Positions 41,740 to 50,324 of a stretch of DNA of 64,000 nucleotides are shown piece by piece. The stretch is from Candidatus Aquidulcis sp. (GTDB lineage: Bacteria > Chloroflexota > Anaerolineae > UBA4142), in assembly GCA_020723345.1 (NCBI GenBank), contig DYJA01000018.1, positions 1-64,000 on the forward strand. Reading direction: 5' to 3'. Position numbers and translations under genes: made by a program. The notes beneath the pieces were generated by a model, which saw only the letters and a list, made by a program, of their open reading frames with translations, had not been told where the DNA came from and made no database searches. Position 1 is the first letter of the stretch. Every line of letters starts with the position of its first letter.

Positions 41740-44361
41740 CTATGATGAGCCGCCGTCAACGACGAAGGTCTCAGGGTTGAGCAATCCGCGCGGATCCCAA
41801 CGTGCTTTGAGCGCGCGCATCAAATCGAATCCATCCGGCGTGTGTCCCCAAACGTCTTGCGGGGTCAACGCGCGCAGGACAATCGCGTATCCGCCGACCG
41901 CGCGCGCGGCGCGACGCATTGGCTCCACCGGCGCGTCGTGCGCGTAAATCAGCCCCGGCGCAAAATCGACGACGACGCGCGCGTCGCGCAGCGCGGGCGC
42001 GATTTTGTTCAACACGCTCGGCAAATCTTTCGGCGGAACACCAGTGCGCGTGAGCGTACCGCTCTGCGATGCTGTGTTGATCCAGCGCGCCCACACGTCC
42101 GTACCGGTCGCAAGATCGGCGTTGGCGATTTCCGAAAGACCGGCGGCGCGAACGACTTGGCGCGCTTGCGCGAGTTCGGCTTGTACGTCTTCCGGTACAC
42201 CTTCGACAGTGTAGACGATAGTGTATCCTGAGCGAAGTGGAGCGGAGTCGAAGGACGCGGCTGATCCGGGAATCTCACAGCCCTTACACAGCAAGAGCGA
42301 CGACGCGACGAGACACACGCGCAGCAATTCCATCCCCAGTTTCACGCCGCGATCCAGATCGTCTACTGGAACGACCATCGTCGCACGCGCGCGCGGGAAA
42401 GGCACGATCTTGAACGTCACATCGGTCATCACGCCAAGCGTGCCGTACGATCCGACGAACAACTTGGGCAGATCGTACCCCGCGACATTTTTGACGACCG
42501 GCTTGCCCGCGCGAATGATGCGCCCATCCGGCAAAACGGTCGTGATCGCCAAGATCAAATCGCGCAGCGCGCCGTACCGCATTCGCAGCGGCGCGTTGAA
42601 ATTCGTCGCGACGATCCCGCCGATGGTGGATTCGCTCCACGGCGACGCGAGCGGCACCCACACTTGATCGCGCGCGAGTTCGGTTTGCAATTCCGCGAGC
42701 GTCGTCCCCGCGCCGACCGTCACGTACAAATCGTTGCGCGCGTATGCCGTGATGCCGCGCAGCGCGCGCGTGGACAGAGTTACCTCTGTCATTGCGAGGA
42801 GCGCATCCTGAGCGGAGCCGCGAAGCGGCGCAGTCGAAGGATCGCGCGACGAAGCACTCTCCGCTTCGCGGCTTGACAACTTTGTGCCGCCGCCGCGAAT
42901 CCGCACGCGCGGCGCGGGATTCAGTACGTTCCACGCGCGCAGCGCGTCCGCCGCTTCTTCGAGAGTTGTCGGCGCGCAAGTTTTTTCAGCGGGCGCGGGT
43001 TTCGTCGGTTGCGGTTCGAGCGTGTACGCCGGAATAATCTTGCCGGGATTGAGCGCATGCTTCGGATCGAACACGTCTTTGATGTCTTGCAGCGCTTGCA
43101 ATTCTGCCGCGTTGTACATCAGCGACATGTATTTTACTTTTTCGCTGCCGACACCATGCTCGCCGGTAATCGTGCCGCCTTGTTGCACGCACAATTCCAT
43201 CACTCGCTGCCCAGCGGTGTGAACGCGCCATACCATATCCGCGTCGCGCGGATCGAACAGAATGAGCGGGTGCAGGTTACCGTCGCCCGCGTGAAAGACG
43301 TAACCGACGCGCAGGTTTTGCGTCGCGCAAATTTGATTGATCGCGGCGAGCGTCGCGCCAAGTTTCGAGCGCGGTACCGTGCCGTCGACGATCAGGTACG
43401 CCGGACTGATCTGCGCGATCGCGCCGAACGCGCTCTTGCGCGCGAACCAGATTTGATCGCGCTCGGCGGCGGTTTTGGCGAGGCGCATTTCGCGCGCCTT
43501 ACATTCGCGCATCACGTCCACGATCTCGGACATTTGCGCGTCCAGCCCTTCCGGATAACCGTCCGCCTCGATGATGAGCAGCGCGTTCGCGTCCGTGGGC
43601 AGACCGGCGTGGACGTAATTTTCGACGATGCCGATCATGTTGCGATCCATCATCTCCAACGTACCGGGCACAAGTCCGCGCGCGATGACTGCGGAGACTG
43701 CTTCCCCGGCTTGTTCGACCGAATCGAACATCGCCATCAAAGTTTTGACGCCGGGAATATTGCGAATCAGCCGCGCGTACGCTTCGGTCATCACGCCGAG
43801 CGTACCTTCGGAACCGATCAGCACGCCGGTCAAATCGTATTCGGGATAATCGAACGCGCGACCACCGGTGACGATCACGCGTCCGTCCGCGAGGACCGCT
43901 TTGACGCCGGTGATGTAATTCGTCGTGACGCCGTACTTGAAGCAGTGCGGTCCGCCGGCGTTCTCGCCCAGGTTGCCGCCGAGCGTACACGCGCGCCCGC
44001 TTGCAGGATCGGGCGGATAGTACAGTCCTTTCGTCTTGACGAATTCGTCGAACGATTGATGCACGATCCCAGGTTGAATGATCGCCGAGCGTCCTACTTC
44101 GTCGAGTTCGACGACTTGATTCATCCGCGCAAACGAGATGACCAAGCCACCTTGCGATGCAAGCGCGCCGCCGCTCAAGCCGGTGCCCGCGCCGCGCGCG
44201 ATGATCGGAATATTGTTTTGACGCGCCCAGCGAACTGCGGAGACGACTTGTTCGGTGGTACGAGGGAGGACGAGCGCGCAGGGTTGTCCGACGCCGAGAC
44301 TGCCATCGGTTTCGTACGTGAGCAGTTCGACCGGATTGGTCACGACGGCGTCACGCGGCAT
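41740..44361 (-). CDS. glcD: FAD-dependent 2-hydroxyacid oxidase, GlcD-GlcE fusion (copy 2)
   Basis: An 873-residue fusion with the same two FAD-binding halves as copies 1 and 3: ARGAGTGLSGGALASQGGLV near the N terminus, HAGDGN and GEHGVGSEK in the GlcD half, and KNVAGYDLPKLFVGSYGTLG in the GlcE half. The N terminus is about 15 residues shorter than the others and no good ribosome site precedes ATG 44361. Compared with its paralogs it carries two extra peptides: about 30 residues (SREAESASSRDPSTAPLRGS..) between the two halves and about 11 (ASFDSAPLRSG) after the CKGCEIPG region. Both are encoded by dispersed repeats at 42788-42841 and 42226-42255. It is last in the minus-strand island. Confidence 0.9.
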   Translation of the reverse strand: MPRDAVVTNPVELLTYETDGSLGVGQPCALVLPRTTEQVVSAVRWARQNNIPIIARGAGTGLSGGALASQGGLVISFARMNQVVELDEVGRSAIIQPGIVHQSFDEFVKTKGLYYPPDPASGRACTLGGNLGENAGGPHCFKYGVTTNYITGVKAVLADGRVIVTGGRAFDYPEYDLTGVLIGSEGTLGVMTEAYARLIRNIPGVKTLMAMFDSVEQAGEAVSAVIARGLVPGTLEMMDRNMIGIVENYVHAGLPTDANALLIIEADGYPEGLDAQMSEIVDVMRECKAREMRLAKTAAERDQIWFARKSAFGAIAQISPAYLIVDGTVPRSKLGATLAAINQICATQNLRVGYVFHAGDGNLHPLILFDPRDADMVWRVHTAGQRVMELCVQQGGTITGEHGVGSEKVKYMSLMYNAAELQALQDIKDVFDPKHALNPGKIIPAYTLEPQPTKPAPAEKTCAPTTLEEAADALRAWNVLNPAPRVRIRGGGTKLSSREAESASSRDPSTAPLRGSAQDALLAMTEVTLSTRALRGITAYARNDLYVTVGAGTTLAELQTELARDQVWVPLASPWSESTIGGIVATNFNAPLRMRYGALRDLILAITTVLPDGRIIRAGKPVVKNVAGYDLPKLFVGSYGTLGVMTDVTFKIVPFPRARATMVVPVDDLDRGVKLGMELLRVCLVASSLLLCKGCEIPGSAASFDSAPLRSGYTIVYTVEGVPEDVQAELAQARQVVRAAGLSEIANADLATGTDVWARWINTASQSGTLTRTGVPPKDLPSVLNKIAPALRDARVVVDFAPGLIYAHDAPVEPMRRAARAVGGYAIVLRALTPQDVWGHTPDGFDLMRALKARWDPRGLLNPETFVVDGGSS
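42226..42255. repeat. In-frame dispersed repeat in GlcDE copy 2 (C-terminal site)
   Basis: TCCTGAGCGAAG..GCGGAGTCGAAGGA, 30 bases, encodes SFDSAPLRSG between EIPGSA and YTIVYTVEG. The paralogs at this position go directly from the CAIPG/VAARG region to YALIYT/YALVYT. Confidence 0.88.
42788..42841. repeat. Composite in-frame repeat in GlcDE copy 2 (linker site)
   Basis: GTCATTGCGAGGAGCGCA (same start as the intergenic element at 6209) is followed by a TCCTGAGCGGAG..CAGTCGAAGGA copy at 42806-42841. Together they encode most of the extra ~30 residues between the GlcD and GlcE halves. Confidence 0.85.
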
Positions 44362-44443
44362 AACAGCGTTGAGTCATTTGATTTGCTCAGCCGTGAGCGG
44401 CGTCATGCCTGGCTTCTCCCTCCCGAGTCGCGCAGAAAAAAGT

Positions 44444-45565
44444 TTACGCCAACAATTTGCGGAGTGCGGCGAGCAGCAACGTGATGTTCTCGCGGCGGCT
44501 GCCAAAGCCCATCAAGCCGATGCGCCAAATTTTTCCTTTGAGCGGACCAAAGCCCCCGGCAACTTCGATGTTGTACTCGTCGAGCAAGCGTTTGCGACCC
44601 GACGCATCGTCGAGGCGCGGGCTGAGCGCGCACGTCGTCAGCGCGGGCAAACGATGTTTGAGCGGGACGAACGGCGGCAGATCGATTTCTTCCAGTCCTG
44701 CCCACAACATTTCCGCGTTCGCGCGATGCCGCGCAAAGCGCGCGTCCAATCCTTCTTCCGCGACGATGCGTAAACCTTCGCGCAGCGCATAGTTCATCGT
44801 GATCGGCGCGGTGTGGTGGTACGCGTGATCGCCGCCCCAGTATTTTTCGAGCAGCATCAAATCGAGATACCAATTTCCAACGGGTGTCTTGCGACTGCGG
44901 AGAAAATCGCGCGCGCGCGGACTGACGGTGATCGGCGCGAGACCGGGCGGGCACGACAGACATTTTTGCGAGCAACTGTACGCAATGTCCACGTCCCAAT
45001 TATCAACTTCGACGGGGACGCCGCCGAGTGACGTGACGCAGTCCATCACGACGAACGCGCCGTGCTTGTGCGCCGCGGCGGCGATGTCTTTGACGTTCAG
45101 TTGCAGCGCGCCGGTCGATGTTTCGGCTTGGACGAACGCGACGAGTTTGTACTTTTTCTGCGCGAGTTGTTTTTCGATGTCAGCCGGATCGAAGATTTCG
45201 CCCCAAGGGCGATCCAGCCGATCCACCGTCGCGCCGTACCGCTGCGCCATGCTGACCATCCGCTCGCCAAAATAGCCGACGACCGCGACGAGCACATTGT
45301 CGCCGGGTTCGATCAAGTTGCACAGCGCGGCTTCCATCCCGGCGGTACCGGTGCCGGAGATCGAAATAGTCAATTCGTTTTTGGTCTGGAAGACGTAACG
45401 CAACAATTGCTGCGTCTCGTTCAGGAGCGTAAGAAATTCTGGATCGAGGTGTCCGAGCAAGGGAGTTGCCATCGCGCGCAAGACACGCGGGTGAATCGGG
45501 CTGGGTCCGGGTCCCAGCAGCAAGCGCGGCGATGGATTCAGGTCTTTGAATTGAGGTACGTCCAC
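44444..45565 (-). CDS. Alanine/serine-glyoxylate aminotransferase (class V)
   Basis: A 373-residue PLP enzyme of the AGXT/SPT group: LLLGPGPSPIHPRVLRAM at the N terminus, SGTGTAGMEAALCNLIEPGD, VQAETSTGALQL, MDCVTSLGGVPVEVD, and the PLP-binding Lys201 in YSCSQKCLSCPPGLAP. GTG start with AGGAG 7 bases upstream. It transfers an amino group from alanine or serine to glyoxylate, giving glycine. Located between two GlcDE oxidase genes, it would consume the glyoxylate produced from glycolate. The extra cysteines next to the lysine (QKCLSC) are common in bacterial members. Confidence 0.93.
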   Translation of the reverse strand: MDVPQFKDLNPSPRLLLGPGPSPIHPRVLRAMATPLLGHLDPEFLTLLNETQQLLRYVFQTKNELTISISGTGTAGMEAALCNLIEPGDNVLVAVVGYFGERMVSMAQRYGATVDRLDRPWGEIFDPADIEKQLAQKKYKLVAFVQAETSTGALQLNVKDIAAAAHKHGAFVVMDCVTSLGGVPVEVDNWDVDIAYSCSQKCLSCPPGLAPITVSPRARDFLRSRKTPVGNWYLDLMLLEKYWGGDHAYHHTAPITMNYALREGLRIVAEEGLDARFARHRANAEMLWAGLEEIDLPPFVPLKHRLPALTTCALSPRLDDASGRKRLLDEYNIEVAGGFGPLKGKIWRIGLMGFGSRRENITLLLAALRKLLA

Positions 45566-45601
45566 AGGAATGACTCCTTTGTCACAAAATTCTATCCTTA
45601 A

Positions 45602-48160
45602 TTATACAACAAACGCGCCAGAATTGAAAAATCCGCGCGGATCCCATCGCGCTCGCAGCGCGCGCATGATCTCCAATCCTTCGGGTTGATAGCCCCAGCG
45701 ATCATTTGCCAGACCGGACAAGACGATGGCGTACCCACCCAGTTTGAGCGCGGCAGGACGAATCGTTTCGACTGGCGCGCCGCGCGTGTACAACATTCCA
45801 TTCGCGATGTCGACCACAAAGGACGCGTCGGCGAGCGCGAGTCCAGCGACGAACGCGGACAAGTCTTTCGGCGCGATTCCGGCGCGCAGGGTTACGGCGT
45901 CTGATCTCGCGTTGAGGAAACTTGCCCACACATCGTTCGCCGATGGCGCGTCGAGTTGCGCGAGATTGCCGATGTTTTCGTTTTGCAAAACGGCGCGCGC
46001 TTGCGCGAGTTCCGCGTTCACGTCTTCCGACATTCCTTCGACGGTATAAATCAGCGCGTACGATTTGGATGCGCCTGGAATTGCGCAACCGCGACACAAG
46101 AGCAAGCCCGACGCGGCGAGACAGACGCGCAGCAATTTGGAGCCGATTGCCAAGCCGCGTTTCAAATCGTCGACCGGCGCGATGATGCTCGCGCGGGCGC
46201 GCGGCAGCGGCGCGAGTTTCAGCGTCGCATCGGCGATGAGACCCAGCGTGCCGTACGATCCGACGAACAACTTGGGCAGATCGTACCCCGCGACATTTTT
46301 GACGACCGGTCGCCCCGCCCAAATCACGCGACCATCGGGCAAGACGACGCGCGCGGCAAGGAGCAAATCGCGAATGCCGCCGTACTTCATCCGCAGCGGC
46401 GCGTTGAAATTCGTCGCGATGATCCCGCCGATCGTCGCATCGGCGAATGGCGAAACGAGCGGCACCCACATCTTGTCGCGCGCGAGTTCCGCTTGCAGAT
46501 CGGCGAGCGGCGTGCCCGCGTTCACCGTCACGAACAAATCGTCAATCGAGCGCGTCGTGATGCCGCTTAAGTTTCGCGTCGAAAGAGTTGCGCCGTCGGT
46601 ACGCGTCGCGCCGTCGCTCGCGATGAAAATCTTTTCGGCTTGCGCGTTCCACGCGCGAATCGCGCGCGCGGCTTCGTCGGCGTTGTGCGGCGCGACCTCT
46701 CTCCCTACGTCCTCTCCATCCTGAGCGGAGCGAAGCGGAGTCGAAGGAAGGAGAGGGGAGTGGGGAGAGGTCGGCATTTCAGTTGGGAAAATTTTTCCCG
46801 GATTGAGAATTTTCTGCGGGTCGAAAATTTCTTTGACGTCCCACATCATCGCGAGTTCGTCAGGCGCGTACATCAGCGGCATAAACTCGCGCTTTTCGAT
46901 GCCGACGCCGTGCTCGCCAGTGATGCTGCCGCCCATCTCGACGCACAACTGCATAATCTTGCGTCCGGTCGCGTGGATGCGTTTCATCAATTCCGCATCT
47001 TTCGGATCGGTGATGAGAATGAATGGATGCAAGTTGCCGTCGCCCGCGTGAAAAACGTAGCCGACGCGCAAACCGTTTTCGTCGCACAATCTGTTGACGC
47101 CCGCGAGCGTGGCGGCGAGTTTGCTGCGCGGCACCGTGCCGTCGAGCAAATAGTACGCCGGAGAAAGTCGCGCCATCGCGCCTGCCGCGCTCTTGCGCCC
47201 GTACCAAATCAGGTCGCGCTCTTCGGCGGTTTGCGCGATACGTAAATCGCGCCCGGCGTTGTCGCGCAGAATCGCCGCGATTTCTTCGATTTGCGGCGTG
47301 ACGCTTTCGGGATAACCGTCGGCTTCGATGATGAGCGCAGCGCCCGCGTGAATCGGCAAGCCCGCGTGCGCGAAATCTTCGATGATTTGCATCATCTTTT
47401 GGTCCATCATTTCCATCGTCGCGGGGACGAGTCCGCGCGCGATGATTGCCGAAACCGCTTTGCCCGCTTGCTCGACCGAATCGAACGACGCCATCATCGT
47501 TTTGATCGCGAGCGTGTTTCGCAGCAAGCGCGCGCTCGCTTGCGTGACGATGCCGAGCGTTCCTTCGCAACCGGTGACGATGCCCAGCAGATCGTACTCG
47601 GGGTAATCGAGCGCGCGCCCGCCCAATCGGATCACGCGACCGTTTGCAAGGACGACGGTCAAGCCGGTCAAGTAGTTCGTCGTCACGCCGTACTTGAAAC
47701 AGTGCGGACCGCCGGCGTTCTCCGCGATGTTGCCGCCAATCGTCGCGGTGCGACCGCTCGCAGGGTCGGGCGGAAAATACAATCCCTTCGTCTTGACGAA
47801 TTCGTCGAGCACGAGATTGACGACGCCCGGCTCGACGACGACGCTGCGTCCCACTTCGTCAAATTCGACGATGCGTTTCATCTGCGCGAATTCGACGATG
47901 ATGCCGCCGTGTTCCGCGACCGCGCCGCCCGACAAGCCGGTGCCTGCGCCGCGCGCGACGATCGGCACGTTGTTTTCGTTTGCCCACTTGACCGCTTTGA
48001 CCACGTCGTCCACATTGCGCGCCATGACGACGCTGTCGGGCATTCCTTTATCGAGACTCGCGTCGCCGTCGTACGTCAGCAATTCGACGCGGCGCGTGAG
48101 AAGTTGTTTGTCGGCGAAGAGTTGGGTGAGGGAACTGAGTTTGGAATTTGCAAATGCCAT
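45602..48160 (-). CDS. glcD: FAD-dependent 2-hydroxyacid oxidase, GlcD-GlcE fusion (copy 3)
   Basis: An 852-residue fusion, again with ARGAGTGLSGGAVAEHGGII, HAGDGN, GEHGVGIEKREFMPLMY and KNVAGYDLPKLFVGSYGTLG. GGAGG lies 6 bases before ATG 48160; the longer frame upstream is repeat-cassette sequence. It directly follows glcF and is probably its main partner. The linker between halves contains SPLLPSTPLRSAQDGEDVG, encoded by a dispersed repeat copy (46719-46748) inside an iterated CTCTCC hairpin; the paralogs have unrelated linkers of ordinary composition. Copy 1 and copy 3 share the AEHGG motif that copy 2 has as ASQGG. Confidence 0.91.
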   Translation of the reverse strand: MAFANSKLSSLTQLFADKQLLTRRVELLTYDGDASLDKGMPDSVVMARNVDDVVKAVKWANENNVPIVARGAGTGLSGGAVAEHGGIIVEFAQMKRIVEFDEVGRSVVVEPGVVNLVLDEFVKTKGLYFPPDPASGRTATIGGNIAENAGGPHCFKYGVTTNYLTGLTVVLANGRVIRLGGRALDYPEYDLLGIVTGCEGTLGIVTQASARLLRNTLAIKTMMASFDSVEQAGKAVSAIIARGLVPATMEMMDQKMMQIIEDFAHAGLPIHAGAALIIEADGYPESVTPQIEEIAAILRDNAGRDLRIAQTAEERDLIWYGRKSAAGAMARLSPAYYLLDGTVPRSKLAATLAGVNRLCDENGLRVGYVFHAGDGNLHPFILITDPKDAELMKRIHATGRKIMQLCVEMGGSITGEHGVGIEKREFMPLMYAPDELAMMWDVKEIFDPQKILNPGKIFPTEMPTSPHSPLLPSTPLRSAQDGEDVGREVAPHNADEAARAIRAWNAQAEKIFIASDGATRTDGATLSTRNLSGITTRSIDDLFVTVNAGTPLADLQAELARDKMWVPLVSPFADATIGGIIATNFNAPLRMKYGGIRDLLLAARVVLPDGRVIWAGRPVVKNVAGYDLPKLFVGSYGTLGLIADATLKLAPLPRARASIIAPVDDLKRGLAIGSKLLRVCLAASGLLLCRGCAIPGASKSYALIYTVEGMSEDVNAELAQARAVLQNENIGNLAQLDAPSANDVWASFLNARSDAVTLRAGIAPKDLSAFVAGLALADASFVVDIANGMLYTRGAPVETIRPAALKLGGYAIVLSGLANDRWGYQPEGLEIMRALRARWDPRGFFNSGAFVV
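46696..46769. repeat. Composite repeat in the linker of GlcDE copy 3
   Basis: CCTCTCTCCCTACGTCCTCT on the left and GGAGAGGGGAGTGGGGAGAGG-like sequence on the right form an inverted cassette around a TCCTGAGCGGAG..GAGTCGAAGGA core (46719-46748). The reading frame stays open through it. Confidence 0.8.
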
Positions 48161-48170
48161 CGTTGCCTCC

Positions 48171-48243
48171 GCGATGCGTGATACGTGATGCGTGACCCTT
48201 CGACTCCGCTCAGGGCGTTTCACGCATCACGTTTCACGTCTCA
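48171..48243. repeat. Iterated hairpin cassette with a dispersed repeat in its loop
   Basis: GCGATGCGTGATACGTGATG and further units (48171-48195) pair with TTTCACGCATCACGTTTCAC (about 48218-48237). The loop (48196-48215) is CCCTTCGACTCCGCTCAGGG, a copy of the repeat that is found in frame in genes. It separates glcF from GlcDE copy 3. Confidence 0.85.
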
Positions 48244-49539
48244 CTTTTCCATCGCTTGGTACGACATGTCCAAGACCTGGACGACGTGATACACCGGCAT
48301 TTTTAGTTTTGCTTTGCGCGCGCCTGCGATCAATTGCATGTGGCAACCGATGTTGCTCGCAATGATCCAATCCGCGCCGGTGCTGGCAATGTCTTGCATC
48401 TTGGCGTCCAAAATCGCGTCGGCGGTGTCGGCTTGGACGATGTTGTACACGCCCGCGCTGCCGCAGCAGCGGTCGGGCAGTTTCAGTTCGACGAGTTGCA
48501 GACCGGGAATGCTCTTCATCAAATCGCGCGGCTGCTTGACGACTTTTTGGACGTGGCGCAAGTGACACGAATCGGAGTACGTCACGCGCGCTTTGACTTC
48601 GCCGGTCGGCGGGACGCGCAGATTCGCGGCGAGAAATTCGGAAATGTCCTTGACCTTCGCCGCAAAATGTTTCGCTTTTTCGAAATAGACCGGGTCGTCG
48701 TGGAAGAGATGGACGAGTTCGTCTTTGAGCGTCGCGCCGCAGCCGCCCGCGTTCGAAATGACGGCGACGTAATCGCGCGCGAGGAACGCGTCGATGTTTT
48801 TGCGCGCGAGTTCGCGTGCGAGCGCGTGTTCGCCCTGATGAATTTGCGCCGCGCCGCAGCACGTCTGTCCGAGCGGGAAATGCACTTGGTAGCCGTTGCG
48901 TTGCAAAACGCGAATCGTCGCCTCGTTGACCTGCGCGAGAAATGCTTCCTGGATGCAGCCGATGAAGAACGCGACCTCGCCGCGCTTTTCGCCAAGCGCG
49001 GGTGCGGGCGCGCGATAATCGCGATATTTCGGTTCAATCGGCGGCAGGATCGCTTCCATCGCTTGAAGTGGCTTGGGCAAGATGTTCAGCGCGCGGATGA
49101 TTCTTTGAACGCCGGTGATTTCGTACAACCACATCGCGCGCGCCATCAATTTCAACAGACCCAGGTTCGGCATCATTTGGCGCAAGCCAAGCCAGCGCAC
49201 GAATCGTTCGATCACGCCGATCTTGCGATTCAGCGAAATCGCGGCTTGCGCGCCGTCGACGAGGATGCCGTACTTGACGCCCGACGGACACGCGGTTTCG
49301 CACGAACGGCACGCGAGACACAAATTGATGTGCGTCGTGAACGAGTTGGTGAATTCTTCCAGCCCGATGCGTCCTTCCGACGCGGCGCGCATCAGCGCGA
49401 TGCGACCGCGCGGCGCGTCCATCTCCGTGCCGAACACCGCGTACGTCGGACATGCTTGCAGACACAAACCGCAGTGGATACACTGCGTCAATTTTGCTTT
49501 GTAATCTGGCGATTGAAGAATTTCGATCCCTTTGATCAC
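48241..49539 (-). CDS. glcF: Glycolate oxidase iron-sulfur subunit GlcF
   Basis: A 432-residue protein: two 4Fe-4S ferredoxin motifs (CIHCGLCLQACP and CLACRSCETACPSG), then two CCG cysteine-rich domains (FIGCIQEAFLAQ..QTCCGAAQ and SDSCHLRHVQK..DRCCGSAG). The start is GTG 49539 with GGAG 7 bases upstream; the longer open frame upstream is not protein-like. It takes electrons from the GlcDE flavoprotein to the membrane quinone pool. The neighbouring GlcDE copy 3 is 80 bases downstream. Confidence 0.93.
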   Translation of the reverse strand: MIKGIEILQSPDYKAKLTQCIHCGLCLQACPTYAVFGTEMDAPRGRIALMRAASEGRIGLEEFTNSFTTHINLCLACRSCETACPSGVKYGILVDGAQAAISLNRKIGVIERFVRWLGLRQMMPNLGLLKLMARAMWLYEITGVQRIIRALNILPKPLQAMEAILPPIEPKYRDYRAPAPALGEKRGEVAFFIGCIQEAFLAQVNEATIRVLQRNGYQVHFPLGQTCCGAAQIHQGEHALARELARKNIDAFLARDYVAVISNAGGCGATLKDELVHLFHDDPVYFEKAKHFAAKVKDISEFLAANLRVPPTGEVKARVTYSDSCHLRHVQKVVKQPRDLMKSIPGLQLVELKLPDRCCGSAGVYNIVQADTADAILDAKMQDIASTGADWIIASNIGCHMQLIAGARKAKLKMPVYHVVQVLDMSYQAMEK

Positions 49540-49644
49540 ACCCAAACTCCTTGTGGCAAAATCGCGCGAGTGATTATCGCGCGATGAAACAGTCCGTGAA
49601 ATAACTTTACCACAAAGACGCGAAGAACGCAAAGACCTATGCTG

Positions 49645-49671
49645 GTCATTTCGAGCAAAGCGAGAAATGAC
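49645..49671. repeat. Hairpin GTCATTTC..GAAATGAC between lutC and glcF
   Basis: An 8-bp perfect outer stem with an imperfect inner part lies 12 bases after... the glcF-side gap and just downstream of the lutC stop on the minus strand. No T tract; it may mark the end of lutABC or protect the mRNA. The rest of the 143-base gap shows nothing else. Confidence 0.5.
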
Positions 49672-49682
49672 GTTGACAAAAT

Positions 49683-50324
49683 CTATATCACTTGCCACAC
49701 GTAAAGCGCTTTGGCTCCGTGTACGCCAATCGTCACCGTCAGTTCGATGTCGGCGGTGCGGCTGGGACCGGTGATAAAGATCCAATAATTGTCTCCGCGA
49801 ACTTCCGCGAACGCGGGACCGAGATCAGCGCGCAACGCAGATGGCGAAACGATGGCGAGGTGAACGCGCGGCAGTAGCGAGACCGCGCGCGGTTTGTCGG
49901 GCAACGCGCGCAGCATCAGCGTCCCGGTTTCGGGAAACGCATAGTCGACGCCGGTCACACCCAGGTCGCACTCTGCCATTGCGCGTTTATCGGCGAGCGG
50001 CGAAACGAGTTGCACGCCCAGTTCCGTCAATATCTGGGCGATGCCGAGTTCCTCGAGTTCGCCGGTGTTCCACAACGTCGCCTTTTTTACTTCTTGCTCC
50101 TTCACCAATTTTTCGAGCGCGGCTTTTATTTCGTTTTTCTTGACGCGTCCGGTCGCGCCGCCCAGTTTGCCGATTTCTTCGAACAGCATATTCATTTCCG
50201 CGTTCGCGTCGTCGGGCGTGCGCGGCGCGATGCGCGCGGACGCGGAGATCGCTGCGACCGGTGCATCACTTGTACGATGCAGCGCATTTTGGACATCGGC
50301 GAGAATTTGTTCACGAGCGTTCAT
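49683..50324 (-). CDS. lutC: Lactate utilisation protein LutC (LUD domain)
   Basis: A 213-residue LUD-domain (DUF162) protein starting MNAREQILADVQNALHR, with LGVTGVDYAFPETGTLML, VHLAIVSPSALRADLG and the C-terminal YWIFITGPSRTADIELTVTI. Together with LutA and LutB it forms the iron-sulfur L-lactate oxidising system described in Bacillus and others. It overlaps lutB by four bases (ATGA), so the two are translationally coupled. Confidence 0.92.
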   Translation of the reverse strand: MNAREQILADVQNALHRTSDAPVAAISASARIAPRTPDDANAEMNMLFEEIGKLGGATGRVKKNEIKAALEKLVKEQEVKKATLWNTGELEELGIAQILTELGVQLVSPLADKRAMAECDLGVTGVDYAFPETGTLMLRALPDKPRAVSLLPRVHLAIVSPSALRADLGPAFAEVRGDNYWIFITGPSRTADIELTVTIGVHGAKALYVWQVI

